A stretch of 64,000 nt of DNA. It comes from Leeuwenhoekiella marinoflava DSM 3653. GTDB taxonomy: Bacteria; Bacteroidota; Bacteroidia; Flavobacteriales; Flavobacteriaceae. The DNA lies in contig NZ_FQUN01000005.1 of assembly GCF_900129005.1 (NCBI RefSeq), forward strand, positions 124,001 through 188,000, in the 5' to 3' direction. The position numbers and the translations under genes are program-made. Below are positions 18,539 to 29,200 of the stretch, piece by piece. The notes beneath the pieces are model-generated. The model searched no databases and was not told the DNA's origin. It saw only the letters and a list, made by a program, of their open reading frames with translations. How positions within the stretch are numbered: the first letter of the stretch is position 1; every line of letters starts with the position of its first letter.

Positions 18539-19258
18539 ATGATTGCAATCTTAAAGAAAGAATTTCATTCATTTTTTGCATCGCCTGTAGGCTATCTTGT
18601 TATAGGTCTTTTTCTTGTTTTAAATGCGCTGTTCCTATGGGTATTTGACAATGATTATAATCTTTTTGATTATGGTTTTGCAGATCTTACTCCTTTCTTT
18701 CAATTAGTTCCGTGGATTTTTATTTTTCTGATTCCGGCAGTGACGATGCGCAGTTTTAGTGATGAATTGCGTTTAGGAACTTTAGAATTGTTGCTTACTC
18801 GACCAATTAGTAAAGTACAGTTGGTCCTCGGTAAATTCTTTGGCGCATTACTTCTAATTGTCTTAGCATTAGTTCCTACGCTAGTTTATGTTTATGCCAT
18901 TGATCAACTGGGTAATCCACAAGGAAATTATGATTTTGGTATTTTAACAGGTTCATATTTAGGCTTATTATTTTTAGCTTCAGCATATACCGCGATAGGT
19001 GTTTTTGCCTCTACCCTTTCTGAAAATCAAATTGTAGCTTTTATAATTGCAGCTTTTTTGTGCTTCCTGTTTTTCTTCGGTTTTAATGCGCTAGCGGAAG
19101 TTGTAAATATTTCGGTTTTAAAAGAACTCAGTATACAAAAACATTTTGAAAGCATCAGCCGAGGCGTCATAGACAGTCGGGATCTTATTTATTTTTTAAG
19201 TTCAACCGCTTTTTTTATCGGTCTTACCGTTTTTAAGCTTGAACATAAAATAAGATAA
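18539..19258 (+). CDS. gldF: Gliding-motility ABC transporter permease GldF
   Basis: 239 aa, an ABC-2 type permease with six membrane segments. 'FSDELRLGTLELLLTRPISKVQLVLGKF' is the typical cytoplasmic coupling region. With GldG and the ATPase GldA it forms an ABC transporter that many gliding Flavobacteriia carry. gldG starts 1 nt after its stop. gldA is not next to it here, as is usual. Confidence 0.93.
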   Translation: MIAILKKEFHSFFASPVGYLVIGLFLVLNALFLWVFDNDYNLFDYGFADLTPFFQLVPWIFIFLIPAVTMRSFSDELRLGTLELLLTRPISKVQLVLGKFFGALLLIVLALVPTLVYVYAIDQLGNPQGNYDFGILTGSYLGLLFLASAYTAIGVFASTLSENQIVAFIIAAFLCFLFFFGFNALAEVVNISVLKELSIQKHFESISRGVIDSRDLIYFLSSTAFFIGLTVFKLEHKIR

Positions 19259-19259
19259 T

Positions 19260-20936
19260 ATGAAACAGAACACTAAATATCTATTGTCTCTGGTGATCAT
19301 CGTCGGTATTCTGATTATTTCAAAAATGGCTCACTTTAGAATAGATCTAACCACAGACGGTAGATATACTTTATCTGAAACTTCAGAAAATATAATTGCA
19401 AAAGCCACAGATGCAGTTATCGTTGACGTTTTTCTCGAAGAAAACGTTCCTGATGCGTTTTTAAAACTACAGATTGAAACCCGCCAATTACTTGAAGAGT
19501 ATGCTTCGGCAAACTCAAATATCAAATTTGCATTTGTCAATCCCGTTCCTGAAGGAGCAGTTGTAGAACAAATTGCAGAAGACTTCAATAACCGCGGTAT
19601 GCGCCCCGAACAGGTTCAATTACGCAATAATGGTAAAGTGAGTCAGGAGTTTATTTTTCCGTGGGCTATCGCTTCCTATAAAGGTCAAACAGTTCGTGTT
19701 CCTTTATTAAAAAAGACTTTAGGAGCAAGTCCTGATGAATTGGTTAGCAGGTCAGTTCAAAATCTGGAATATGCATTTTCTGAAGCATTTTACAAGTTAC
19801 TCAATCCTAAAAGTAAGCGTATTGCTGTTTTAAAAGGGAATGGAGAAATGCAAGATAAATACATCGCAGATTTTTTAAAAACACTACGCGAAAGCTATTA
19901 TATTGCTCCATTTCCGTTAGATTCAATTTCGGCTAAGCCAGATACTGTAATGGCTGCTCTGAATAAATTTAACCTTATTGTAGCAGCAAAACCTACCGAA
20001 GCATTTACAGATCTTGAGAAATATGCTTTAGATCAGTATACAATGCAAGGTGGCAAATCGCTTTATCTGATAGATCAAGTTGCGATGGAAACAGATAGTC
20101 TGTATCTCAATAACGGAAGGGCTCTTGCTACGGCAAGAAGCTTGAATCTAGATGATTTTTTCTTTAAATATGGAATACGTATCAATCCGGTTTTAGTTGA
20201 AGATTTATATGCCGCTCCGCTTGTTTTAGCTAGTGGTGAAGGCAACAATTCGCAATACTCACAATTACCGTGGTTTTTCTATCCGCTAGTATCACCTGAA
20301 GAAAATCACCCAATTAGCACTAATATTGACAATCCGGTATTTTTTAAATATGCCAACCAGATAGACCTTTTAGATACTCCTGTAGAAAAAACAGTGTTGC
20401 TTCAAAGTTCTGTTTTATCTAAACTGAATGGTGTCCCACTCCCTATTAGTCTTGAATCAATCACAACAGAACCAAGCCCCGAAAACTACAGCTCAGGAAA
20501 TCAAAATTTAGCAGTTTTACTGGAAGGCCAATTTACTTCAGCCTTTATAAATCGTATTCTTCCTATTGAGAATAGCCAGATTCCTTTTCGCGAAAGCGCA
20601 ATAAGAAAAACAGCAATGATTGTTGTCGCAGATGGAGATTTAATTAAAAATGATCTGGATCAAAATGGACGACCCTTAGAATTAGGTTTTGATAAGTTCA
20701 CTTTTAAAGAATATGGCAACAAAGAATTTTTACTCAATGCAGTCAATTACCTTCTGGACGACTCCGGTCTTATTAACATTAGAAGCAAGAGTATTGTGCT
20801 TCCTGCACTTGATATTCAAAAAACAACTAATGACCGTTACACGTGGCAGGCCTTGACATTAGGGCTTCCGCTGGTTATGCTTTTAATTTTTAGCTTTGTT
20901 TATACCTATTTGAGAAAGCGCCGTTACAACTCATAA
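19260..20936 (+). CDS. gldG: Gliding-motility auxiliary protein GldG
   Basis: 558 aa. An N-terminal membrane helix (about 8-25) is followed by 'FRIDLTTDGRYTLSETSENII', the standard opening of GldG, then a long periplasmic ABC-transporter-associated domain. A C-terminal membrane helix ('LGLPLVMLLIFSFVYTYLRKRRY') ends the protein. It works with GldF; the transported substrate is unknown. It is cotranscribed with gldF (1-nt gap). Confidence 0.93.
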   Translation: MKQNTKYLLSLVIIVGILIISKMAHFRIDLTTDGRYTLSETSENIIAKATDAVIVDVFLEENVPDAFLKLQIETRQLLEEYASANSNIKFAFVNPVPEGAVVEQIAEDFNNRGMRPEQVQLRNNGKVSQEFIFPWAIASYKGQTVRVPLLKKTLGASPDELVSRSVQNLEYAFSEAFYKLLNPKSKRIAVLKGNGEMQDKYIADFLKTLRESYYIAPFPLDSISAKPDTVMAALNKFNLIVAAKPTEAFTDLEKYALDQYTMQGGKSLYLIDQVAMETDSLYLNNGRALATARSLNLDDFFFKYGIRINPVLVEDLYAAPLVLASGEGNNSQYSQLPWFFYPLVSPEENHPISTNIDNPVFFKYANQIDLLDTPVEKTVLLQSSVLSKLNGVPLPISLESITTEPSPENYSSGNQNLAVLLEGQFTSAFINRILPIENSQIPFRESAIRKTAMIVVADGDLIKNDLDQNGRPLELGFDKFTFKEYGNKEFLLNAVNYLLDDSGLINIRSKSIVLPALDIQKTTNDRYTWQALTLGLPLVMLLIFSFVYTYLRKRRYNS

Positions 20937-20975
20937 GTGTTGATAAGTTTGTTTCGACAAAAAAGCCTATTACGA

Positions 20976-20983
20976 TATCTTTG
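20976..20983 (+). promoter_or_regulatory. Bacteroidota promoter for dnaN
   Basis: TATCTTTG is an exact -7 match (TAnnTTTG). A TTTG at 20948-20951 could serve as the -33 element, though the spacer of 24 nt is slightly long. The leader would be about 85 nt. Confidence 0.5.
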
Positions 20984-21073
20984 TGAGGCTGCAAATTCAG
21001 CTTAAAAAAATTTTCACAACCAATTGAATTCAAGTTTTGACTTCTGGTCAAACCGCATAAATAGCTATTTCTT

Positions 21074-22192
21074 ATGAAATTTATTGTATCGAGTTCTTAC
21101 CTTTTGAAACAATTACAAGTCTTAGGTGGAGTAATCAATAACAGCAATACCCTACCTATCTTAGACAATTTTTTGTTTGAGTTAGACGAAAACATTCTAA
21201 AAGTTTCTGCTTCTGATTTAGAAACAACAATGATTGCTACACTTGATGTAGAATCTGACGATAACGGAAGCATTGCTGTACCGGCTCGTTTGCTTTTAGA
21301 CACGCTAAAAACATTTCCAGAGCAACCGTTAACGTTTGTGGCAGGTGATAACAACACTGTTGAAATCAGCTCAAATCACGGTAAATATGCATTAGCATAT
21401 GCTTCTGGTGAAGAGTTTCCTAATGCTGTAGAACTTGACGATCCTAGTACGGTAAGTATTCCTGCGGGGGTCTTAGCAACAGCGGTGAGCAATACTATTT
21501 TTGCAACCGGTAACGATGATCTAAGACCGGTAATGAGTGGGGTGTTCTTTCAGTTTGATACAGAAGGTTTAACTTTTGTAGCAACTGACGCACACAAACT
21601 TGTAAAGTATGGTCGTACTGATGTGAAAGCAAATCAGACGGCAGAATTCATTATGCCGAAAAAACCTTTGAATCTTTTAAAAGGAATTTTAGCAGCTAGT
21701 GATGATGATATTAAGGTAGAATATAATGACTCAAATGCGAAGTTTAGCTTCGATAACGTTCAGTTACTTTGCCGATTAATTGATGGAAAATACCCTAATT
21801 ACGAAGCTGTAATTCCTAAGGAAAATCCAAATAAGCTAATTATAGACCGTAATCAATTTTTAAATTCTGTACGTCGGGTTTCTATTTTCTCTAATAAAAC
21901 CACGCATCAGATCCGTTTAAAAATTGCAGGAGCAGAACTTAACATTTCTGCTGAAGATATAGATTACAGTAACAAAGCAGAAGAGCGTTTAACCTGTGAT
22001 TATCAAGGAGACGATATGCAGATAGGCTTCAACAGTCGTTTTCTTGTAGAAATGCTTAATAACCTTAACGCTAATGACGTTTCTTTAGAAATGTCACTTC
22101 CTAACCGTGCAGGAATTTTAACTCCTGTAGACGGACTAGATGAAGGTGAAAAAGTAACCATGCTGGTAATGCCCGTAATGCTAAATAGTTAA
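21074..22192 (+). CDS. dnaN: DNA polymerase III sliding clamp, beta subunit
   Basis: 372 aa, standard for DnaN. Three clamp domains are recognisable, with 'GGVINNSNTLPILDNFLFEL' at the N-terminus, 'PVMSGVFFQFDTEGLTFVATDAHKLV' in domain 2 and a C-terminal 'VTMLVMPVMLN' tail forming the protein-binding pocket. The dimer encircles DNA and tethers the replicase. Here dnaN stands apart from dnaA, with its own promoter and terminator. Confidence 0.97.
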   Translation: MKFIVSSSYLLKQLQVLGGVINNSNTLPILDNFLFELDENILKVSASDLETTMIATLDVESDDNGSIAVPARLLLDTLKTFPEQPLTFVAGDNNTVEISSNHGKYALAYASGEEFPNAVELDDPSTVSIPAGVLATAVSNTIFATGNDDLRPVMSGVFFQFDTEGLTFVATDAHKLVKYGRTDVKANQTAEFIMPKKPLNLLKGILAASDDDIKVEYNDSNAKFSFDNVQLLCRLIDGKYPNYEAVIPKENPNKLIIDRNQFLNSVRRVSIFSNKTTHQIRLKIAGAELNISAEDIDYSNKAEERLTCDYQGDDMQIGFNSRFLVEMLNNLNANDVSLEMSLPNRAGILTPVDGLDEGEKVTMLVMPVMLNS

Positions 22193-22219
22193 GAAAGATA
22201 AGTAAGTACCTTTTATTGT

Positions 22220-22262
22220 AAAAGCGTCCTTGTGTTAAAGCATTAGGGCGCTTTTTGTTTTT
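22220..22262 (+). terminator. Rho-independent terminator after dnaN
   Basis: AAAAGCGTCC (22220-22229) pairs with GGGCGCTTTT (22246-22255) with one G-T wobble, followed by a T-rich run to 22262. Confidence 0.8.
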
Positions 22263-22314
22263 CTCCGAAAAAAGTCCGACATATGCCGAGCCTTTTAAAT
22301 TCTAGTTTGTGTTC

Positions 22315-22752
22315 TTAATTAAATGTATACTGCAATCCCGGGCCGTCACAAGCACTCCAAGTACTCTCTAAACTATCAGAGCTAGTATATTTTAATAATT
22401 CTGTTTTATCTCCTGTACAATTACCTACGAGTTCACTATCAGAATCATGTACAAACTTGAGGTACTTATCACTATTAATCATAACGATATCAAAAAAACC
22501 TTCGGATGTTAAAGTCTTGCCTTCACTTTTTCTAACCTTTTTAAACCGCATTCCCGGTCCTAAAGTGTAGGTTTCTCGCCAAGACATTTCTTCACCGGTA
22601 GTTTCTGAACCTCTAATCTGACCGCTCATTTTAACCAAATTTAATTCTACAGAAATTTCTTGTTGAACCAAATCTGCTGTAGTATCATTTTCATCTGCAC
22701 ATGAAACAAACAGACTCACAATAAGTGCTACTGAAGCTATTCTTATATTCAT
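22315..22752 (-). CDS. Small lipoprotein, unknown function
   Basis: 145 aa. The signal peptide ends in the lipobox 'SLFVSC', so the mature protein is anchored at Cys18. The rest is predicted beta-rich with a paired-cysteine C-terminal part ('VGNCTGDK...WSACDGPG') that could form a disulfide. I do not recognise a family. A near-consensus promoter (CATTTTTG with an upstream TTG) lies just before the start. It converges on dnaN. Confidence 0.75.
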   Translation of the reverse strand: MNIRIASVALIVSLFVSCADENDTTADLVQQEISVELNLVKMSGQIRGSETTGEEMSWRETYTLGPGMRFKKVRKSEGKTLTSEGFFDIVMINSDKYLKFVHDSDSELVGNCTGDKTELLKYTSSDSLESTWSACDGPGLQYTFN

Positions 22753-22812
22753 TGTTATTTATTATTTGTTATAAGACGCAAAAATGATAAAAAGGTTGCG
22801 TCAAAAAAGCAT

Positions 22813-22845
22813 AAAAAAGACCGACTAAATTAATAATCGGTCTTT
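22813..22845 (-). terminator. Rho-independent terminator of the gltB-gltD operon
   Basis: AAAGACCGA (22816-22824) and TCGGTCTTT (22837-22845) form a perfect 9-bp stem. On the minus strand it is followed by a U-run (plus-strand A6, 22813-22818). It ends 24 nt after the gltD stop. Confidence 0.85.
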
Positions 22846-22868
22846 CAGATACTTATAATAAAAATAAT

Positions 22869-24335
22869 TTACACTCGCGGAAGATCTCCATCACCTTTAA
22901 GCGGTAAATCTGATTTTCCCATCAAATATTTATCAACGTGATGAGCAGCTTGTCTACCTTCAGAAATAGCCCAAACAATCAAAGACTGACCTCTACGTGT
23001 ATCACCAGCAGCAAAAACACCCGGGACATTGGTCATATAATCTTCAATAGATGCTTCAATATTTGTTCTGGCATCCATCTTTATACCTAACTGTTCAGCA
23101 ATTGTTGGTTCACTACCAGTAAAACCAAGTGCTAATAAAACCATATCTGCTTTCCATTCTTTCTCCGTTCCAGGAATTTCAGAAAGATTAGGTCGTTCTC
23201 CAGGCTTATGAGTCCATTCTACTTCTGCAGTAACAAGACCGGTTAAATTACCAGCATCATCACCAACAAATTTCTTTGTAGAGATAGAAAAGAAACGCTC
23301 TGCTCCTTCTTTATGCGAACTACTGGTGCGTAAACGCATCGGCCAATATGGCCAAGGCTGATTTTCAGGGCGCTCTGCAGTCCCCTTACTCATAATCTCA
23401 AAATTATTCACACTATTCGCTCCGTGTCTGATAGAAGTACCAATACAGTCACTTCCGGTATCTCCACCACCAATAACAATAACATCTTTGCCAGTAGCTT
23501 TAATATCTTCCCCTTCCCAAGTCAATCCATCTACGCGACGGTTACTTTGTGGTAAGAAATCCATCGCCTGATAAATACCTTTTAAATCAGAACCCGGTAT
23601 TGGTAAATTACGTCTTACTGTTGCACCCGTAGATAAAACTACTGCATCAAATTCTGACTTTAATTCATCAGCTTTGATATCTTTCCCCACATGAACACCA
23701 CATTTAAAAATAATTCCTTCTTCTTCTAAAACCGCTAGTCTGCGATCTATCACGCTTTTTTCCATCTTAAAATCAGGAATACCATAGCGTAATAAACCTC
23801 CCGGTTTCTCGTCACGTTCAAAAACAGTTACGAGATGACCTGCACGATTTAATTGTTGTGCTACTGCCATACCAGCAGGACCAGATCCAATAACAGCAAC
23901 ACTTTTTCCAGTTCTATTTTCTGGAGGATTAGCTTTTATCCAACCATTTTTAAAAGCTTCTTCAGCTATATTTTTCTCAATATTCTCAATGGTAACAGGG
24001 TCTTCATTAATCCCAAGTACACAAGCTTCTTCACAAGGGGCAGGACACAATCTACCTGTAAATTCAGGAAAATTATTTGTTCCGTGTAAAATAGTAGCAG
24101 CTTCTTCCCAACGCTCGCGATAAACAGCGTCGTTAAAATCTGGAATTAAATTTCCTAACGGACAACCACTGTGACAAAAAGGAATACCACAATCCATACA
24201 ACGTGCACCCTGATTTTTAAGCTCAGGTTTATCTAATGGTATGGTAAATTCTTCATATTTCTGAATCCGTTCCTCAACAGGTTTGTACGGTTCAATCTTT
24301 CTTTCGTATTCTAAAAATCCGGTTACTTTTCCCAT
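22869..24335 (-). CDS. gltD: Glutamate synthase (NADPH), small subunit
   Basis: 488 aa. The N-terminal Fe-S region has Cys46, Cys49, Cys54 and Cys58 ('CMDCGIPFCHSGC') and Cys97, Cys101, Cys105 ('CPAPCEEAC'). A first dinucleotide fold 'VAVIGSGPAGMAVA' (about 147-160) and a second 'VIVIGGGDTGSDC' (about 285-297) bind FAD and NADPH. It passes electrons to GltB for making glutamate from glutamine and 2-oxoglutarate. It lies 8 nt downstream of gltB and ends at a clear terminator. Confidence 0.96.
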   Translation of the reverse strand: MGKVTGFLEYERKIEPYKPVEERIQKYEEFTIPLDKPELKNQGARCMDCGIPFCHSGCPLGNLIPDFNDAVYRERWEEAATILHGTNNFPEFTGRLCPAPCEEACVLGINEDPVTIENIEKNIAEEAFKNGWIKANPPENRTGKSVAVIGSGPAGMAVAQQLNRAGHLVTVFERDEKPGGLLRYGIPDFKMEKSVIDRRLAVLEEEGIIFKCGVHVGKDIKADELKSEFDAVVLSTGATVRRNLPIPGSDLKGIYQAMDFLPQSNRRVDGLTWEGEDIKATGKDVIVIGGGDTGSDCIGTSIRHGANSVNNFEIMSKGTAERPENQPWPYWPMRLRTSSSHKEGAERFFSISTKKFVGDDAGNLTGLVTAEVEWTHKPGERPNLSEIPGTEKEWKADMVLLALGFTGSEPTIAEQLGIKMDARTNIEASIEDYMTNVPGVFAAGDTRRGQSLIVWAISEGRQAAHHVDKYLMGKSDLPLKGDGDLPRV

Positions 24336-24343
24336 GATTCTAT

Positions 24344-27300
24344 TTATTCCGTTAAATCTGTTAATTTTTCTTCTTCTTCAAGTCTTATCAATGCTTTACG
24401 ATATTCTTCCGGTAAAACTTTAACAAACTTAGGTAAATAAGCATCCCAATTCTCTAAAATGCGCTGAGCTAATGAACTTTGCGTGTAATTGTAGTGATTT
24501 GTAATAAGCTCCTTAAGTTGAAGCTTATCTTCCTCTTCAGTAATGGGATCAAGGTTTAAATCAGTAGCATTACATTTTCCTATAAAAGTTTGATCCTCGT
24601 CAAGAACATAACTGATACCACCACTCATACCTGCACCAAAATTACGCCCTGTTTTACCAAGAATTACGGCAACACCACCAGTCATATACTCACAACCGTG
24701 ATCTCCTATACCTTCTACTACAGCTATAGCTCCACTATTTCTTACACAAAAACGCTCTCCGGCTACACCGTTAAAATAAGCTTCCCCACTAGTTGCTCCA
24801 TAAAGTGCAACGTTACCAATGATGATGTTCTCGCTAGCTTCAAAAGTTGCTTCTTCTGGCACTTTAATAATCAATCTTGCTCCAGAAAGACCTTTACCTA
24901 CATAATCGTTAGCATTACCATCTATCTTTAAGGTCAAACCTCGTGTAGCAAATGCTCCAAAACTCTGACCGGCAGAACCTTTAAAGTTTACTTTCAATGT
25001 ATTATCTGGTAAACCTTGCTCTCCATATATTTTAGATATCTCGTTACTTAAAATGGCTCCTACTGCACGGTTTAAATTGGTGATATCAAGATCTAAAGTA
25101 GTTTTTTCCTTACGGAACAAAGCAGTGTGTGCTAGTTCTATAATTTCAAAATCTATAGCTTTTTCTAAATGGTGATTTTGAGTTTCAGTATTATAAATTT
25201 TTACACCTTTAGGAACTTGAATATCATGCAAAATAGGAGATAAATCAATACCCGCAGCCTTATAATGTTCTACTGCTTTATTTCGATTTAATTTATGAGC
25301 TTGACCTACCATCTCATCGACAGTACGGAAACCAAGCTGAGCCATAATTTCTCTTAATTCTTCAGCAATGAAATACATAAAGTTCACCACATGTTCTGGT
25401 TGACCTTTAAATTTCTTACGTAAATCAGGATTTTGAGTTGCAATACCTACAGGGCATGTATTTAAGTGACACACACGCATCATAATACATCCTGAAGCTA
25501 CTAATGGTGCAGTTGCAAAACCAAATTCTTCTGCTCCTAATAAACAAGCTACAGCAACATCGCGACCTGTCTTTAACTGACCGTCACATTCTAAACGAAT
25601 ACGGCTACGTAAATCATTAAGAACTAATGTTTGTTGCGCTTCTGCAATACCGAGTTCCCAAGGTAAACCAGCGTGACGTAATGACGTTAAAGGTGAAGCT
25701 CCTGTACCTCCATCAAAACCAGATACTAAGATCACATCTGCCATTGCTTTAGCAACACCAGCTGCAACTGTACCCACACCAACTTCAGACACTAATTTTA
25801 CGTTTATACGCGCTTCTCTATTTGCTGATTTAAGGTCATAAATTAATTGAGCTAAATCTTCAATTGAGTAAATGTCGTGATGCGGTGGTGGTGAAATCAA
25901 ACCTACGTAAGGTGTACTTTTACGGGTTTTCGCAATAAATTTATTTACTTTTTCACCAGGTAATTGCCCACCTTCTCCTGGTTTAGCTCCCTGAGCCATT
26001 TTAATCTGAATCTCTGCAGCACTAGTCAAATAATTACTGGTAACTCCAAAACGACCTGAAGCAACCTGCTTAATTGCTGAGTTTCTCCAGTCACCGTTAG
26101 GGCTTTTGTAAAAACGCTCTGCATCTTCTCCTCCTTCACCACTATTACTTTTACCCCCTATACGGTTCATTGCAACAGCTAGGTTTTCATGAGCTTCTTT
26201 ACTAATAGAACCATATGACATTGCTCCCGTTTTAAAACGCTTTACAATTTCAGTCCAAGGTTCTACTTCTTCAATAGGAATAGGATCGTAATTAGAAAAC
26301 TCAAATAAACCACGAATTGTCATCAACTGTTTTGACTGCTCGTTTACAAGTTTTGAATATTCTTTATAGGTTTTAGGATTGTTCTGACGTACTGCTTCCT
26401 GAAGTTTTGCAATAGAAAGGGGATTGAACATGTGTTTTTCCCCGTTGCGTCTCCAGCGGTAATCTCCACCTATTTCCAAGTCTAAATTTCCTGAAATATC
26501 CTTACGGTTAAATGTACGATTATGACGTTTTGCAATTTCTTGCTCAACTTCATAAAGACCTATACCTTCAATACGACTTGGAGTATTTGGGAAATATTTA
26601 TTTATAAGTTTAGAATTAAGTCCTAAAGCTTCAAATAGTCTAGAACCACGATAAGAATTCAAAGTTGAAATACCTATTTTATTCATTACCTTAACAACAC
26701 CCTTACCTACAGCTTTGTTATAATTTTCAACAGCTTCCTGAAAGTTTACACCTTCTAAGTTATCTGCTTCAATTTCTTTCTGAATAATCTCATTTACCAT
26801 ATATGGATTAATAGCACTTGCACCATAACCAAATAATAAAGCAAAATGATGTACCTCGCGAGGTTCTGCAGATTCAACAATAATACTCATCTTAGAGCGC
26901 TGACCGCTTCTAAATAGACCACTATTTAAATAAGAACATCCTAATAATGCTGGAATAGGTGCCATTTCTGCATTTACACCTCTATCTGATAAAATTAAAA
27001 TAGTATGACCTTCGTCAATTCCTTTTGAAGCCTGAGCAACCATTTCTTCTAAAGCATCTTCAAGTCCATTTAACCCGCGCTTAGATTCATAAAGCATCGG
27101 TATGGTCTTTACTTTGAAATCAGGATTGTCATAATTCTTAATCTTATCAAGATCTTCTTTAGATATAACCGGATTTTGAATTCTAATTTTCTTACAGTAA
27201 TCTGGAGTAATCTCCATTAAATTGGTATCTGGCCCCAAAGTAAGACTTAGGTCTGTAATCAACTCTTCACGGATACCATCTAAAGGCGGGTTTGTTACCT

Positions 27301-28852
27301 GAGCAAACAACTGCTTAAAATAGTTGTAGATGAGCTGAGGTCTATCTGATAATACTGCTATTGGCGTATCTGATCCCATAGAACCTATAGGCTCTTTACC
27401 TTTATTAGCCATTGGCAAAATAATAGTGCGAATATCTTCTTGAGTATATCCAAAGGCATTTTTACGCAAGTCAAAAACAGTATCCTCTAATTTAAAATCA
27501 ACATTCCTATAAGGAATGTCTTTTAAGTTTACTCTATTTTTATCCAACCAAGCCTGATAAGGATTTTGCGTAACGATACTTTCTTTAACCTCTTCATCAT
27601 TTACAATACGGCCGGCTTTCATGTCTACTAAAAACATTTTACCTGGCTCTAATCTACCGTGAAAAGCAACATTTTTAGGTTCTATATCAAGAACTCCGGT
27701 TTCAGAAGACATTATTACATCTCCTGTTTTAGTTACCGTATAACGAGAAGGTCTTAAACCATTACGGTCTAATACGGCACCTATATAATCTCCATCTGTA
27801 AAAGGAATAGACGCAGGACCATCCCACGGCTCCATAATACAGCTATTGAATTCATAAAATGCTTTTTTCTCAGCACTCATATCTTTATGCTTCTCCCAAG
27901 CTTCGGGCACAAGCATCATCATAATCTCTGGCAAAGATCTACCAGACATTAAAAGGAGTTCTACAACCATATCCATAGAAGCAGAATCAGACTTTCCTTT
28001 TAATATAATAGGAAACAATTCTTTTATCTCATCACCAAACCATTCACTCTTTAAGAGCTCTTCTCTACTTCGCATACGCGAAACATTACCACGTAAAGTA
28101 TTTATCTCTCCGTTGTGGCACATATATCTAAAAGGTTGGGCTAGATCCCATGTAGGGAATGTGTTTGTTGAGAATCGCTGATGTACCAGTGCAAGTCTTG
28201 TCGTTAGATCTGGATCTAATAAGTCTGTATAATAATACTTAATATCCTCAGGCATTAGAAGACCTTTAAAAATAAGTGTCTTATTAGATAAACTTGGTAA
28301 GTAAAAATAAGAGCGCTCAGAAAGTTTACTTTCTAATATAGTATGCTCTGTTATTTTACGAGCGGTATAGAGTTTAACCATAAACTCGCGCTCTTCCATA
28401 TCAGCATTAGGCTTACCTACAAATATTTGCTCTATATGTGGTTCAACACTAGCTGCAATCGCACCTAGATAACCGGCATCAACCGGAACTTTCCTCCAGC
28501 CTAATAAAACTAGACCTTTCGCCTTAATTTGCTCTTCAAATACTTTTTTACAGTATGCACGCTGATTTTCCTTTTTAGGTAAGAAAACATTACCCATAGC
28601 ATATTCTCTTGCTTCAGGAAGTTCAAAATCACAATTTTTCTTAAAAAAATCATATGGTATATCTATAAGTATACCGGCACCATCTCCTGTTTTACCGTCA
28701 CTACTTACTGCGCCACGATGTTCTAATTTTTCGAGAATTTCAAGTGCCTTATGAATAATACCATTAGACTGCTTTCCTTCAAGACTACAAATGAACCCCG
28801 CACCGCAATTCTCGTGCTCCCATTCTGGTGAATATAAACCTTGTTTTTCCAT
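24344..28852 (-). CDS. gltB: Glutamate synthase, large subunit
   Basis: 1502 aa from the ATG at 28852. The frame stays open to 28897 but those 15 extra residues are not conserved-looking. The class-II glutaminase nucleophile is Cys16 ('HENCGAGF'), so a 15-residue propeptide would be removed. The central and FMN/synthase domains follow, with a 3Fe-4S motif 'CIMMRVCHLNTCPVG' (about 1120-1134), and the C-terminal glycine-rich beta-helix ('GNVALYGATSGEAYFNGVAGERF'). It makes two glutamates from glutamine and 2-oxoglutarate. It is divergent from the porin-PII-amtB operon across a 472-bp control region. Confidence 0.96.
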   Translation of the reverse strand: MEKQGLYSPEWEHENCGAGFICSLEGKQSNGIIHKALEILEKLEHRGAVSSDGKTGDGAGILIDIPYDFFKKNCDFELPEAREYAMGNVFLPKKENQRAYCKKVFEEQIKAKGLVLLGWRKVPVDAGYLGAIAASVEPHIEQIFVGKPNADMEEREFMVKLYTARKITEHTILESKLSERSYFYLPSLSNKTLIFKGLLMPEDIKYYYTDLLDPDLTTRLALVHQRFSTNTFPTWDLAQPFRYMCHNGEINTLRGNVSRMRSREELLKSEWFGDEIKELFPIILKGKSDSASMDMVVELLLMSGRSLPEIMMMLVPEAWEKHKDMSAEKKAFYEFNSCIMEPWDGPASIPFTDGDYIGAVLDRNGLRPSRYTVTKTGDVIMSSETGVLDIEPKNVAFHGRLEPGKMFLVDMKAGRIVNDEEVKESIVTQNPYQAWLDKNRVNLKDIPYRNVDFKLEDTVFDLRKNAFGYTQEDIRTIILPMANKGKEPIGSMGSDTPIAVLSDRPQLIYNYFKQLFAQVTNPPLDGIREELITDLSLTLGPDTNLMEITPDYCKKIRIQNPVISKEDLDKIKNYDNPDFKVKTIPMLYESKRGLNGLEDALEEMVAQASKGIDEGHTILILSDRGVNAEMAPIPALLGCSYLNSGLFRSGQRSKMSIIVESAEPREVHHFALLFGYGASAINPYMVNEIIQKEIEADNLEGVNFQEAVENYNKAVGKGVVKVMNKIGISTLNSYRGSRLFEALGLNSKLINKYFPNTPSRIEGIGLYEVEQEIAKRHNRTFNRKDISGNLDLEIGGDYRWRRNGEKHMFNPLSIAKLQEAVRQNNPKTYKEYSKLVNEQSKQLMTIRGLFEFSNYDPIPIEEVEPWTEIVKRFKTGAMSYGSISKEAHENLAVAMNRIGGKSNSGEGGEDAERFYKSPNGDWRNSAIKQVASGRFGVTSNYLTSAAEIQIKMAQGAKPGEGGQLPGEKVNKFIAKTRKSTPYVGLISPPPHHDIYSIEDLAQLIYDLKSANREARINVKLVSEVGVGTVAAGVAKAMADVILVSGFDGGTGASPLTSLRHAGLPWELGIAEAQQTLVLNDLRSRIRLECDGQLKTGRDVAVACLLGAEEFGFATAPLVASGCIMMRVCHLNTCPVGIATQNPDLRKKFKGQPEHVVNFMYFIAEELREIMAQLGFRTVDEMVGQAHKLNRNKAVEHYKAAGIDLSPILHDIQVPKGVKIYNTETQNHHLEKAIDFEIIELAHTALFRKEKTTLDLDITNLNRAVGAILSNEISKIYGEQGLPDNTLKVNFKGSAGQSFGAFATRGLTLKIDGNANDYVGKGLSGARLIIKVPEEATFEASENIIIGNVALYGATSGEAYFNGVAGERFCVRNSGAIAVVEGIGDHGCEYMTGGVAVILGKTGRNFGAGMSGGISYVLDEDQTFIGKCNATDLNLDPITEEEDKLQLKELITNHYNYTQSSLAQRILENWDAYLPKFVKVLPEEYRKALIRLEEEEKLTDLTE

Positions 28853-29200
28853 AAATTTTTTGCTCTTTATTAAAGACAGAATTATAAAGCTATTCAATAA
28901 ACTGAAATGCCAATAATTTTGGAGAATAAGATTTTCATTATTTCGATTTTCATAAAATAAGCACTATAAATTATAAAGAAGTCAAAAAATGGCTTTGCTT
29001 TTTGATGAAAATGAAATGGGTTTTTGGCTAAAATCGTCCTTTTCCGTAATAATTGAACAACTCTAAATCTTAAGCGAATGTTAACAATTGACGTTTTTGA
29101 TGCTTTTTTACCTCATTTTTTACTAAAAATTAACAAAAACTGCACATTAAACATAAATAATATCACAATTTAAATCTATCGAAATCGGTTTCGAGTAACA

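Noticed and set aside
24590-24931. 113-aa plus-strand frame inside gltB
   Set aside because: Antisense shadow of the conserved C-terminal domain of GltB; no promoter or family match.
28897-28913. Sigma-54-like TTGGCA element on the minus strand before gltB
   Set aside because: The -24 half is good, but the -12 half reads TTTA in place of TTGC at the correct spacing.
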